A stretch of DNA of 36,966 nt. Origin: Microvirga vignae (GTDB lineage Bacteria; Pseudomonadota; Alphaproteobacteria; Rhizobiales; Beijerinckiaceae). The stretch spans positions 28,320 through 65,285 of the forward strand of contig NZ_LCYG01000063.1 of assembly GCF_001017175.1 (NCBI RefSeq), read 5' to 3'. A program made the position numbers and the translations under genes. Shown here piece by piece: positions 1 to 9,529 of the stretch (position 1 is its first letter; every line of letters starts with the position of its first letter). The notes beneath the pieces were generated by a model. The model made no database searches, was not told where the DNA came from, and saw nothing but the letters and a program-made list of their open reading frames with translations.

Positions 1-3
1 TGA

Positions 4-630
4 ATGGCGCTTTCAGGCCGCATAGGTCTGTTACGTCGCGCTGTCGAGCAGGCCTACCAGAATCCGTTTCGGGCATCGGAGGTCGTGGCCAGCTCCAGAT
101 TGGCTCATCGGAGCATCCCTATATCGTGGAGACCCGTCGTGGATGATCGGAATTTCGCAGTCTGGCAGGAAAGCCGCACAACAGCCCAGTGGGTCTATAC
201 GGTCGGGGACGGTAAGCCCGAGGGTCAGGCGGGGATGAAGAACCTGCTAAGCGGCAAGGGGGCCAACTTGGCCGAGATGTCCAACCTGGGCCTGCCGGTC
301 CCGCCGGGCTTCACCATCACGACGGAAGTCTGCACCTATCACTACGATCATGGCCGCGCTTATCCCGAGGAGCTGAAGTCCCAGGTCGAGAACGCACTGA
401 CCCATGTCGGCAAGAAGACGAGGCCGAACATCAAACTCGGGATCTGCGGCGAGCATGGCGGTGATCCGGCGTCCATCCACTTCTGCCAGGAGGCGAGCCT
501 CGATTACGCGTCCTGCTCGCCATACCGCGTACCGCTTGGCAACAAGGTCGCGAGCCCAAGCCTAAATGGCCCTATCTTGCAGCCGACTGTTTTAGAGCGC
601 GACGGCTTCGGACAAGCCGCGTTCCAATAA
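4..630 (+). pseudogene. Pyruvate phosphate dikinase scar (both ends kept, middle deleted)
   Basis: The 208-residue open frame contains the N-terminus of pyruvate phosphate dikinase from about residue 63 (WVYTVGDG, then MKNLLSGKGANLAEMSNLGL), running to about residue 138. It jumps without losing frame to the extreme C-terminal active-site segment (KLGICGEHGGDPASIHFC, then SCSPYRVP near residues 171-177). A normal enzyme is about 880-900 residues, so roughly 750 are missing, including most of the nucleotide-binding domain, the phosphohistidine domain and most of the PEP/pyruvate barrel. The junction lies near bases 415-424. The roughly 60 residues before it and the 30 after it are unrelated to the enzyme and look like fortuitous reading frame. 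The intact enzyme interconverts pyruvate and phosphoenolpyruvate; this product cannot. The recognition is from conserved motifs and is firm. Confidence 0.85.
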
Positions 631-697
631 TATGAGATAATGTGTCATCAGCTCAACCAACTGCAGCCCACCTAATCGGAGGCCGTTCGGAAAGGCC

Positions 698-2005
698 ATG
701 AAAACTCAAATCGTTATCGTAGGAGGCGGAGCCGGAGGGCTCGAGCTCGTACGGCGGCTTGGCGCCAAGCTGGGCCGGGATGCTTACGACGTGATCCTCA
801 TCGAGCGAAACCGAACCCACATCTGGAAACCGCTCCTGCATGAGGTCGCAGCCGGATCGCTCGATGCTAACCTGGACGAGGTTGGCTATCGCAGTCACGG
901 GCATCGATGGGGATACCGTTTCTTCTTGGGCAGCCTTGAGGCGATCGACCGGGAGGCGCGACAGGTTGTGGTGGCTCCGATCTTGGATGAGGATGGCACC
1001 GAGGTTATCGGTCGCCACAGGATACGCTACGATTACCTGATCCTCTGCCTCGGCGCCGTGTCCAACGACTTTGGTACCCCGGGTGTGCGTGAGCACTGTC
1101 TCTTCCTGGACAACCGCGAGCAGGCGGACCGCTTCCGGCAAAAATTGCTGAACCATTGTCTGCGCGTATCGCGCACGATGACCACGGATTCCGGCGCAGA
1201 TGCCTATGTCAATGTCACCATTGTTGGTGGTGGTGCCACCGGTGTCGAGCTCGCCGCCGAGCTCTTCAATGCTGCCTCCGCGCTGAAACACTACGGGCTG
1301 GAGGTCTTTGACGAGAGCCGCCTGCGCGTGACCCTGGTCGAGGCCGGTCCCCGGATCCTCTCCGCTCTGCCCGAGGACTTGGCTGAGGCCGCCCACAAGG
1401 AACTGGAGGCGCTTGGGGTACGGGTGCTCGTCAACACCGCGATCACAGAGGCCACCTCGACCGGCATGGGCACCCGCACCGGCGAGGTGATCGGAGCTGA
1501 CCTGAAGGTCTGGGCGGCTGGTGTGCGGGCACCGGATGTCCTGAAGGACATTGCAGATCTAGAGACGACCCGTAGCAGCCAGCTCGTCGTCCGTCCAACG
1601 CTCCAAACCACGCGGGACGATCGCATCTTCGCCATTGGTGATTGTTGCTACTGCAAGCCGGACAACTCTGACCGGCCGGTGCCGCCGCGCGCGCAGGCGG
1701 CTCACCAGATGGCCCGGACAGCCTATCGCAACGTTCTCTCCCTGATCGCCGACAGGCCGCTGGAGGCATTCGTCTACCGCGATCGTGGGTCGCTCGTGTC
1801 TCTTAGCCGTTACTCGACGATTGGCAGTCTGATGGGCAACCTGGTAGGCGGCCGCATGGCGGTTGAGGGGCGGATCGCTCGTATCGTTTACCTGTCACTC
1901 TACCGAATGCATCTGATCGGGGTCCACGGATGGTTGAAGGGAATTGCTCTCATTCTGGTCGGGCACGTGAACCGAGTTGTTAGACCCAGGCTCAAGTTCC
2001 ATTGA
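698..2005 (+). CDS. ndh: Type II NADH dehydrogenase (NDH-2), FAD-dependent
   Basis: Single-subunit, non-proton-pumping NADH:quinone oxidoreductase of the inner membrane face. The 435-residue length is normal. The FAD-binding Rossmann motif GGGAGG lies at residues 9-14, the second NADH-binding motif (VGGGATGVELAAEL) near 176-189, and the C-terminal FAD motif AIGDCC near 318. The C-terminal stretch (YRMHLIGVHGWLKG onward) is the amphipathic, aromatic-rich tail that tethers NDH-2 proteins to the membrane. A purine-rich GGAAAGG stands just upstream of the ATG. It is a lone gene between two pseudogene scars and shows no lesion. A related pyridine-nucleotide disulphide oxidoreductase cannot be fully excluded, but the tail favours NDH-2. 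Confidence 0.88.
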   Translation: MKTQIVIVGGGAGGLELVRRLGAKLGRDAYDVILIERNRTHIWKPLLHEVAAGSLDANLDEVGYRSHGHRWGYRFFLGSLEAIDREARQVVVAPILDEDGTEVIGRHRIRYDYLILCLGAVSNDFGTPGVREHCLFLDNREQADRFRQKLLNHCLRVSRTMTTDSGADAYVNVTIVGGGATGVELAAELFNAASALKHYGLEVFDESRLRVTLVEAGPRILSALPEDLAEAAHKELEALGVRVLVNTAITEATSTGMGTRTGEVIGADLKVWAAGVRAPDVLKDIADLETTRSSQLVVRPTLQTTRDDRIFAIGDCCYCKPDNSDRPVPPRAQAAHQMARTAYRNVLSLIADRPLEAFVYRDRGSLVSLSRYSTIGSLMGNLVGGRMAVEGRIARIVYLSLYRMHLIGVHGWLKGIALILVGHVNRVVRPRLKFH

Positions 2006-2124
2006 CGGCCAGATCAGAACGAGCAGATGTCACGACGAACATTCATCTCGAGACCGACCTTAACGGTGATCCGCTGGCATCGTCATACTAACGAGATGCG
2101 AGCGGAAGCTGGCAGTGGGGCGGT

Positions 2125-2444
2125 ATGAAGAAGCCTCGCCCATCGCTCTCCGCTCGCCACCGTTTCTCTGCCAAGGTGATCAGCCTCGCGGTCTGGCTCT
2201 ATTTTCCACTTTCCCCTGAGCCTCCACATATTGGCTTCAGTGGGCCGTCGGCCAGGACGGATACGTGCTCGATGGGCTTGTCGAGAGCAGCCACAACACC
2301 AAGGCGGCCAAACGTCTGCGGACCCGATTGATGAAGAAGCAAGGCATGGCACCCAAGCGCATCATCACTGTTAAACTTCCCTCATGTGGAGCCGCCAGAC
2401 GGCAAGTCATGCCGAGAGTGGAGCACGGACGGCACAAGGGTCTT
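2125..2444 (+). pseudogene. IS6-family transposase remnant with internal deletion
   Basis: Two pieces of one IS6/IS240-type DDE transposase are joined out of frame. Bases 2125-2215 encode the N-terminal signature (SARHRFSAKVISLAVWLYF), which in intact members precedes the helix-turn-helix. From about 2241, a different frame encodes the central catalytic region (WAVGQDGYVLDGLV, NTKAAKRL, KRIITVKLPSCGAARR, MPRVEHGRHKGL). The normally conserved D of the ITDKLRSYGAAKR box is V here. The segment between the two pieces, holding the first catalytic D, is gone, as is everything after HKGL. The family is distinct from the two larger IS6 transposases elsewhere in the window. The remnant is non-functional. 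Confidence 0.8.
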
Positions 2445-2531
2445 CTCTATTCGGCCGGGTTCAGTCAAGCACTCACGATCTGTTTGGCTCCATAACATGA
2501 CTGCCCCGCAGGCTCGCGCTTCTCTCCGGAA

Positions 2532-2690
2532 TCAGCGCGACGGCTCTTCCACAATAGGGTCAGAAGAATGAAGCGGATCAATCTGAGCAGCGTCCTTTGT
2601 GCCTGAGGCGCAAGGAACATAGGCGCGGGGCGTCCACTCGGACGGCACGTCGTAGATCTTCCTCGAAGCGTCACTGCCAACTGTATTCAT
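2532..2690 (-). pseudogene. Acetyl-CoA synthetase N-terminal stub
   Basis: A 52-codon frame starts at ATG 2690 with a good ribosome-binding site (GAGGGG, about 4 bases upstream). Residues 11-25 read KIYDVPSEWTPRAYV, which matches the conserved start of acetyl-CoA synthetases (KIYDVP.EW.KRAYV). After residue 25 the similarity stops and the frame runs into unrelated sequence up to the stop. A full enzyme is about 650 residues. This is therefore the first 4% of the gene with its translation signals. It lies downstream of aspA on the same strand, next to a relic IS6 end. The call rests on one short conserved block, so it is moderately secure. Confidence 0.5.
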
Positions 2691-2709
2691 AATCCCCTCG
2701 CTAGACCTT

Positions 2710-2724
2710 GGGTTCTGTCCCAAA
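2710..2724 (+). repeat. Relic IS6-type terminal repeat
   Basis: The 15 bases GGGTTCTGTCCCAAA match the terminal inverted repeat of the intact IS6 element at 8492-8506 (GGGTTCCGTCGCAAA) at 13 of 15 positions. It sits 20 bases from the start codon of the acetyl-CoA synthetase stub and has no matching partner at a suitable distance. It is probably a solo end left after recombination or deletion. Confidence 0.5.
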
Positions 2725-2918
2725 TTCGGTTTTTACTTACCAGCCCCAGCTGCTCCGCACGGACTGGCTGCTCGAGAATCAATGGCTTGGAACCACCGCC
2801 ATGACGCGGACCAGCGCTAAAAAATGCCTATCCTTCGAGTTTTCGACGGAACCGGTGAGCCCGATGCGGTATTCATGGGCTTTGATTTCGGAGCGCTGAC
2901 GAGCATGATTGTCTTCCG

Positions 2919-4370
<1,452 letters not shown>

Positions 4371-4773
4371 CGCAGGACCTCTATGGCCTTTTGCTATTCA
4401 TCTGATTGGCTGGGTGGCCAGTGCGCAGATGCCTGATGGCAGTGCCATCTCAGCTGTCAATGAAGCGCCGAGCAACCCGGTATCACGGTGTCGGAGGCCA
4501 CCAGGCCGCATTGTACCGTTGGAGATCAGTATCCGAGATTCACGCTATAGGATGCGCCTCACTGGCACTTAAATTCGGAACTTTCCATCTAAGACGGGAC
4601 GCATTTCGGCACATGTTGCGGTATCAGAGCGGTCTTAGTACGCACCCGTCCCAACCTTCGGCTGGGCAACCATGAAAGTCGAAGAGATCTTCCATCATCT
4701 CGCCGCTTCTCCGTCTGTCGTTGCTCGGTGGAGCGGTGACATTGTGGTCTGGAGCTAACGAGAGGTCAGTCAC
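4371..4773. other. Intergenic region with hairpin and repeat motif, no recognised gene
   Basis: About 400 bases between aspA and the broken oxidase. I see no recognisable protein. It contains the block GCATTTCGGCACAT at 4601-4614, which recurs exactly at 9457-9470, and a short imperfect hairpin around 4649-4665 (CCCAACC, loop TTC, GGCTGGG) without a T-run. A 28-codon frame at 4672-4758 (MKVEEIFHHLAAS...) lacks a ribosome-binding site and is not assigned. Confidence 0.4.
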
Positions 4774-6011
4774 ATGCACGAGCCCAGAGTTGCAGACGAG
4801 AACACGCCTTACTGGTGGGAAGAGACACCCGTCAAGCCGCTGCCGCAGCAGCCGCTGGCCAAGAAGCTCGACGTGGCGATCGTGGGCGCGGACTATGCTG
4901 GCTGTCAGCCGGGCTGGTGCTGGCGCGGGAGGGGCGTTCGGTTGCAGCCTTCGACGCGATGAACCCGGGCGAGGGGGGTTCTACACGCAACGGCGGAATT
5001 ACCAGTGGAAGCATCCGGCCGGATTACGCCACGATCACTCGGCGCTTCGGCGAAGAGAAGGTGATGACGATCGAGGCCGAGGGCAAGATCACACGCGAAC
5101 TCCTTTATGACTTCACCAAGACCGAGAAGCTCGACTGCGACTTCTAGCTGGTTGGCCCGTTCAAAGGAGCAATCGGCTATGACCAGTACGAAACGATGGC
5201 GCGCAGCGCCGAGGTACTGGCGAAGAAACTCGGGATCGGGTCTCATGCCGTTCCGCATGCCGAGCAGCGCAACTATATCGGCACAGACTTCTATCGCGGC
5301 GGCACGGTCCGGATGGACATCGGCGGGCTGCACCCGGTCAAGTTCCACGCTGAACTCCTGCGAGTGGCGCTCGCTTCGGGATTGCCGGTCAATTCGCGGA
5401 TGTACGTAACTTTGATCAACAGGGAAGGCGACGGGCTCCGTGTCGTGACTTCGGCCGGGACGGTGCAGGCGCGGCAGGTCCTGGTCTGCACAGACGGCTG
5501 TACTGATGGCGCCATTCCCTTCCTGCACCGCCGACTAGTCCCGGTTCGCAGCCGGATCATCGCCACCGAGGAACTCGAGCCTGAGGTGATGCCGCGGCTG
5601 ATGCCGAAGCTGATGATGATCGAGAATCGTCAGCTGGGTTTCTATTACCGCCTCTCGCCCGATGACAGACGTATTCTGCTCGAGGGGCGTGACAGTTATC
5701 GCGTAGGCGATCCGGCGGCGCCGAAGCTCTTTCTGCGCAAGGGACCAGTGAACCTTTTCTCGGAGCTCGAGAACATTCGCCTTTCGCACAGCTGGTTCGG
5801 CAATGTGGCGATGAGCCGCGACATGCTACCCCGCATCTTCGAGAAGGACGGCATGGTCTATGCCACCAGCTTTTGCGGTTTGGGCGTGGGCTGGGCACCG
5901 TGGATCGGTACAAATGCGGCTGACAAGTTGTTGGGACACAGCGAGCAAGCGCGCACCGCCTTCGACTTCCGGCCACCTGCCTTTGTCCCGCTCTATCGTG
6001 GCAATCCGTAG
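4774..6011 (+). pseudogene. FAD-dependent amino-acid/amine oxidase-like gene, broken twice
   Basis: Glycine/D-amino-acid oxidase (DAO) family. It starts at ATG 4774 with GAGAGG upstream; the start reads MHEPRVADENTPYWWEE, then the FAD Rossmann strand KKLDVAIVGADYAG. Near base 4900 the frame shifts by loss of one base: the motif continues one frame over as LSAGLVLAREGRSVAAFDA, restoring GADYAGLSAGLVLA if a G is added. A second lesion is an in-frame TAG at 5145-5147 after CDF, with the same frame continuing as LVGPFKGAIGYDQYE to the natural stop. The rest has expected landmarks, including GGLHPVKFH, the substrate domain, and a C-terminal FAD-binding TSFCGLGVGWAPWIG. Intact length would be about 412 residues. 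Proteins of this type are often annotated as gamma-glutamylputrescine oxidase-like; the substrate is unknown. Confidence 0.82.
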
Positions 6012-6177
6012 TTCATGCCGGCCCTCATTCAAGACTATCGGATACAGGACCGCATCGCCCTGTGGCGCGCCCGCCGCTGACAGGCAAATAACTCGATGCG
6101 TTCGGCTGGGATTGGCCGCGCCCTCTGTCGCGATCAGCCCCGCTGGGATAAACGCCAGCATCTCGGAGTGACGGTTC

Positions 6178-6381
6178 TCAAGCGCGATGAGCGCCTTTGC
6201 CTAAGCGGAGCAGTTGGTGAGGGGCACCCGTCGCCTCGTAGACCATCCGCTGGGGCGTACGGTGCCAGAAAGTGCATGACGCACGCAGCTGCTCGGCGTC
6301 ATTTTGAACTACCGCCCGATCCCTTTCAGTAAGACATAGACGTCCAGACTGTCTTTTGAAATGTGGATGCTGGCTGCGCAC
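6178..6381 (-). pseudogene. Possible IS110-family transposase N-terminal fragment
   Basis: On the minus strand the frame reads VVQNDAEQLRA followed by PQRMVYEATGAPHQLL. This resembles the RuvC-like N-terminal domain of IS110 (DEDD) transposases, where an ND..G...L segment is followed by V.EATG.... Upstream, another frame gives DSLDVYVL, as expected of the SK..LDV start, implying a frameshift. No downstream domain can be followed. This is the only recognisable item in the stretch between the broken oxidase and the GNAT gene (6012-6578). The identification is tentative. Confidence 0.4.
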
Positions 6382-6578
6382 GCTATATTGTCAGGCATTT
6401 CTTCCGCATCCCGTGCTTGTCAATCCGGAGCCTTAGGCGCCCAAATATCGGTTCAGGCCTCATGGAGAGAGGCGCGATCAAACAGCAGAGAAAGCCATGG
6501 GACACTCAGTTCCGATTCGCCTGGAGATCGCTCCATCGGGCCGGTTCTTAAAGGATCTTCTCGAAAGAGCTTTCAAAT

Positions 6579-7457
6579 TCAGCCCAACGCGTGGCCGGCC
6601 AATCCATAAACCCACGGCTCATTGTCTCCTCGATTCAGGAATGGGCGTCCTTTGGACATCGTCGTAACAGTCTCGGAAACCGTGAGGCGGCTCTGCTGGA
6701 GAAACTCAGCAAATATGCCGTCTTCCTCACGCGTGTCGACGCGGGCGAATCGTCCTGTCAAACCCTTCAGATGCACGGCCGTGAGATGGATCGCGTCATG
6801 ATCATTCCTCGCGACTATGGGGCCAATCACATGGCCACGACCAAACTCTCGACACATGGAATAGCCGACGATTTCGCCACCGCGTCTTAGAGTGCAAATT
6901 GCAGCGTTTTCTGAAAGCAATGCAAGCAGCTTCTCGCGGTTTGTCCCAAATGCGCGCGTATCCAGCGCCGTGATCTCCTCAAGCTTGTCGCTTGATAGCG
7001 CACTCAGTTCACCGTCCAGAGCTGGCACCGCTGGAATCGTCGGTGCGACCTCCCCCTGGCGCTGATATACTGTCGCTTCTTTCGCGAAGCCGAGTGAAAC
7101 ATAGAGATTATCAGCGGCATGGGTCGAATTCAGGCTTAGATTGCGGTTGCCGCACCGCTCCAGCACCTGTTCCATGAGCCATCGGCCGGTTCCTTGCGCT
7201 TGCGTGCGGGGTGTTGTGATCACCAAGCCGATGGTGGCGAAATCGTCTCCGTGCGGGAACCACATCGCGCTTCCGAACACGCGTCCGATGCCGTCAACGG
7301 CGACGATGCCGTGGCCGGCGCGACGCAATAAGTCCCAATCCTTGGGCCGATGCGGCCAGCCAACGGCGATTGAGAGCGAGCTAAGCAGGTTCACGTCTAC
7401 TTCAACAATATCCCGCGCGACCAATTCGAAGGATTTCAGGCGCACTGATTTTCGCAT
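6579..7457 (-). CDS. GNAT acetyltransferase with two acetyltransferase domains
   Basis: A 292-residue protein. The N-terminal half is a canonical GNAT fold: the acetyl-CoA-binding region is around TPRTQAQGTGRWLMEQVLE (motif Q..G.G), followed by NLYVSLGFAKEATVYQRQG. The C-terminal half (AFGTNREKLLALL, VGYSMCREFGRGHVIGPIVA) matches the second domain found in YitH-type double-GNAT proteins. Substrates for this family are mostly unknown. The ATG at 7457 is preceded by a purine-rich stretch (GGAACGAAAGC). The gene is intact and stands alone between two remnants. The family call is firm; the function beyond N-acyl transfer is not assigned. Confidence 0.82.
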   Translation of the reverse strand: MRKSVRLKSFELVARDIVEVDVNLLSSLSIAVGWPHRPKDWDLLRRAGHGIVAVDGIGRVFGSAMWFPHGDDFATIGLVITTPRTQAQGTGRWLMEQVLERCGNRNLSLNSTHAADNLYVSLGFAKEATVYQRQGEVAPTIPAVPALDGELSALSSDKLEEITALDTRAFGTNREKLLALLSENAAICTLRRGGEIVGYSMCREFGRGHVIGPIVARNDHDAIHLTAVHLKGLTGRFARVDTREEDGIFAEFLQQSRLTVSETVTTMSKGRPFLNRGDNEPWVYGLAGHALG

Positions 7458-7704
7458 TTTGCTTTCGTTCCTTCACCGATGCCCAAGTTTGCGGGCATGC
7501 AGTGTTCTTGATCCTGCTGCCGATTGCAATTCTCTTTCAGATATCTTTTGTCACAGCATCGCACGGGAATGCCAGCAGGTTTCACTTATTAGCAGCATTT
7601 TTTCGAAATCTTCGCTCAAAGTGCAGCGCTATTTGGCAGGGAAAACTCCTGCCTGCGGTTAGGCGGTCGGTAACCGGCAAATTGTGCAAGCAGAGTGGCT
7701 CGAC

Positions 7705-7870
7705 GGGAGCGGTCTCCTCTCGCTCTGCCAGCAGGGCGAACTGAAACACGGCCCCCTGCGGCTCATTCGCGCTCGCCCACAGCCAGCCTTTGTGTGCCTC
7801 GATGATCGCCGGCAGATGGCCAAGCCCATACTTAGGGCTTGTTCGTGTAGAACGCCTCGAACACTTGGTT
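7705..7870 (-). pseudogene. Sensor histidine kinase C-terminal fragment
   Basis: The minus strand encodes the end of a HATPase_c domain in pieces. NQVFEAFYTNKP (F box) ends in a stop, then GLG and IIEAHKGWLWASANEPQGAVFQFALLAE appear in a neighbouring frame. The latter is the G2 box and the last strands, as in FixL/PAS-type kinases (GLGLAICR.IIEAHGG.LWA). At least two frame disruptions are needed to join the parts. The fragment begins exactly where the plus-strand phaC tail begins (about 7870), so two unrelated gene tails meet head to head at a recombination junction. Confidence 0.7.
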
Positions 7871-7998
7871 CCTGGTGGCCGCATTGGCAGGCCTGGATAG
7901 AGGGACAGGACCACAAGCAGGTCGAGGTACGCGGGACTGGCGCGGGCAAGCTCACGCCGATCGAAGAGGCGGCAGGCAGCTATGTCCGGGCGCAGTAG
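7870..7998 (+). pseudogene. Class I poly(3-hydroxybutyrate) synthase C-terminal tail
   Basis: The last 42 codons read GSWWPHWQAWIEGQDHK, then GKLTPIEEAAGSYVRAQ and stop. This matches the C-terminus of class I PhaC enzymes of alphaproteobacteria (GSWWPHW..WI.......G.G.L.PIEDAPGSYV). The catalytic Cys-Asp-His region is absent. It lies 35 bases upstream of the phaB remnant, in the normal phaC-phaB order, so the pair is a piece of a former polyhydroxybutyrate operon. The left edge abuts a histidine kinase tail on the opposite strand. Confidence 0.72.
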
Positions 7999-8033
7999 GA
8001 CACCTCATCAGCACAACACGGAGAGGAAACAGC

Positions 8034-8409
8034 ATGGCGCGTATCGTATTGGTCACCGGAGGAACTCGCGGCATTGATGCTGCGATTTCAAAAGGCTTGA
8101 AAGACGCAGGCTACAAGGTTGCCGCGAATTACGGCGGCAATGACGAAGCCGCCAACCAGTTCAAGACGGAGACGGGCATTCCGGTCTTCAAGTTCGACAT
8201 TTCCGATGCGGCCTCCTGCGAGAGCGGCATTCGAGCCGTCGAAGCCGAGCTCGGCCCGGTCGACATCCTCGTCAACAATGCGGGCATCACCTGCGACGGC
8301 GTGTTCCACAAGATGTCGTTCGATCAACGGTCAGAAGGGCTAGATGGGACAGGCGAACTATTTCGCCGCGAAGGCTGGCGTGATTGGCTTCGCCAAGGCC
8401 TTGACGTAG
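8034..8409 (+). pseudogene. Acetoacetyl-CoA reductase remnant (phaB)
   Basis: Starts at ATG 8034 with GGAGAGGAAA upstream. The N-terminal SDR fold is intact: VLVTGGTRGI nucleotide motif, ANYGGNDEAA and VDILVNNAGIT. This runs to KMSFDQ near base 8330. About 40 residues are then missing. Sequence resumes in the next frame as SINGQKG, an in-frame TAG where Q is expected (8341-8343), then MGQANYFAAKAGVIGFAKALT with the catalytic Y..K pattern, and a stop at 8407-8409. Everything after about residue 168 of 241 is lost. PhaB reduces acetoacetyl-CoA to 3-hydroxybutyryl-CoA with NADPH for PHB synthesis; this copy is dead three times over. Truncation coincides with a repeated motif at 8417 that may be a transposon end. 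Confidence 0.85.
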
Positions 8410-8416
8410 GAGAAAG

Positions 8417-8428
8417 CAGAATGTGCCG
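8417..8428 (+). repeat. Dispersed motif CAGAATGTGCCG, copy flanking phaB remnant
   Basis: The 12-mer recurs inverted at 9464-9475 and 18039-18050; a variant CAGAATGGTGCG follows at 8447-8458. The copies at 8417 and 9464 face each other (13 bases identical including the preceding G) and bracket the IS6 element. They may be ends of an older transposon whose interior was replaced. Twelve bases alone can match by chance in 37 kb, so the call rests on placement. Confidence 0.35.
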
Positions 8429-8491
8429 TATTCCGCCCGTCTTCAGCAGAATGGTGCGTCTGTCCTTTTCAAGACCAGAACGACCTTCCGT

Positions 8492-9319
8492 GGGTTCCGT
8501 CGCAAATCTGGGGCAGGGACGAGAAAGAAGCAGGTATTTTGTACCGCGCTCATGCAGCGAGCAGGTCGAACTGCTCCGCGAGTGACGGTTGTGCATTACA
8601 GGCATACTTCGCCTGCTGCTTGCGCATCATATGGATCATCTCGATCCCGCCGAGGATCACACGGGCAGAGGCCATGGACTGGAAGCCCAGCATCGACCGC
8701 ACCCGCCTCTTGATGGCCCGATGATCCTGTTCGATGCGATTGTTCAGGTAGGCACTTTGCCGGATCTGGATTGGCTTCAGCTCGCGTCGCGACCGATCCT
8801 GAAGCCGGTCTGCGGTATCACACAATAGGACCACTTCCCGGTTGGTCTGGCTGCCGTCAATCACGATCCTCTCGGGTCGGCCATGCCGCTTGAGTGCCTT
8901 GCGCAGAAATCGTTTGGCCGCAGTGAGGTTTCGCCGGGCACTGAACCAGAATTCGACCGTATCGCCATTGCTGTCGATGGCTCGATAGAGATATTTCCAT
9001 TCGCCTCGGACCTTGATGTAAGTTTCGTCAACGTGCCACTTGGCGTTGACGGCTCGCTTGCATGAGTTGATGCGGTTCAGAAGTTCATGCGAGTAGCGGA
9101 CAATCCACCTGTGAATGATCGCGTGATCGACCTTGATGCCGCGCTCGGCCATCATCTCCTCAAGATTTCGCAGGCTCAGATTGTAAGCCAAGTACCACCG
9201 GACGCAGAGCAGGATTACCGTGCGATCGAAATGTCTGCTCTTGAACATCCGTGTCTCCGCTGCTGTGACCATGGCCACCGTAGCTGAAACTCTGAAACAA
9301 AATGTTTGCGACGGAACCC
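8492..9319 (-). mobile_element. IS6-family insertion sequence, complete, 828 bp
   Basis: Bounded by perfect 15-bp terminal inverted repeats GGGTTCCGTCGCAAA (8492-8506) and its complement (9305-9319). The size of about 0.8 kb is typical for IS6. It encodes one intact transposase on the minus strand. The 8 bases outside each end (CCTTCCGT left, CTGATCTA right) do not match, so no target duplication is visible. That fits insertion by cointegrate formation followed by recombination or deletion between copies, as is usual for this family. Confidence 0.88.
8550..9248 (-). CDS. IS6-family DDE transposase
   Basis: A 232-residue transposase that catalyses replicative transposition of the surrounding element. 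I place the start at the ATG 9248 (MFKSRHFDRTVILLCVRWYL), the conserved family start. The open frame extends upstream to 9344, but that would run across the terminal repeat. The DDE residues are visible: D in KWHVDETYIKV, D in IVIDGSQTN, and E in NNRIEQDHRAIKRR. The N-terminal helix-turn-helix is represented by LAYNLSLRNLEEMMAERGI. No frameshift or stop is present, so it is likely active. It resembles but clearly differs from the copy at 24294-24995 (for example SRHFDRTV versus GRHFDRSV). Confidence 0.92.
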   Translation of the reverse strand: MFKSRHFDRTVILLCVRWYLAYNLSLRNLEEMMAERGIKVDHAIIHRWIVRYSHELLNRINSCKRAVNAKWHVDETYIKVRGEWKYLYRAIDSNGDTVEFWFSARRNLTAAKRFLRKALKRHGRPERIVIDGSQTNREVVLLCDTADRLQDRSRRELKPIQIRQSAYLNNRIEQDHRAIKRRVRSMLGFQSMASARVILGGIEMIHMMRKQQAKYACNAQPSLAEQFDLLAA

Positions 9320-9456
9320 CTGATCTATCGGCTCGGCTCAGCACACAGCCCGAGCGGTACAGGTCGGTTTCGGCTCAGGAGGGGCGAAAGAAACCGTACT
9401 GCGGAAGGTCTTGCTAGGTTTGCGGTAGACCGGAGGGCCTTCCGCTGAATGACCTT

Positions 9457-9476
9457 GCATTTCGGCACATTCTGCC
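9457..9476 (-). repeat. Dispersed motif, inverted copy right of the IS6 element
   Basis: Contains the complement of CAGAATGTGCCG (9464-9475) and shares GCATTTCGGCACAT exactly with 4601-4614. It is thus a composite match to the other three motif sites. A further inverted pair, GCGGAAGG (9401-9408) and CCTTCCGC (9438-9445), lies just upstream. No protein is recognised in the stretch from 9320 to 9529. Confidence 0.35.
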
Positions 9477-9529
9477 AAACGCCTGCAGCTATGTTTGACT
9501 AATAAGGCAGATTGACAGGAACCAAGGAC

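Noticed and set aside
653..1396. 247-codon minus-strand frame opposite ndh
   Set aside because: No recognisable motif, and the plus-strand NDH-2 protein is complete.
8484..9327. 8-bp target-site duplication around the first IS6 element
   Set aside because: Flanks CCTTCCGT and CTGATCTA do not match.
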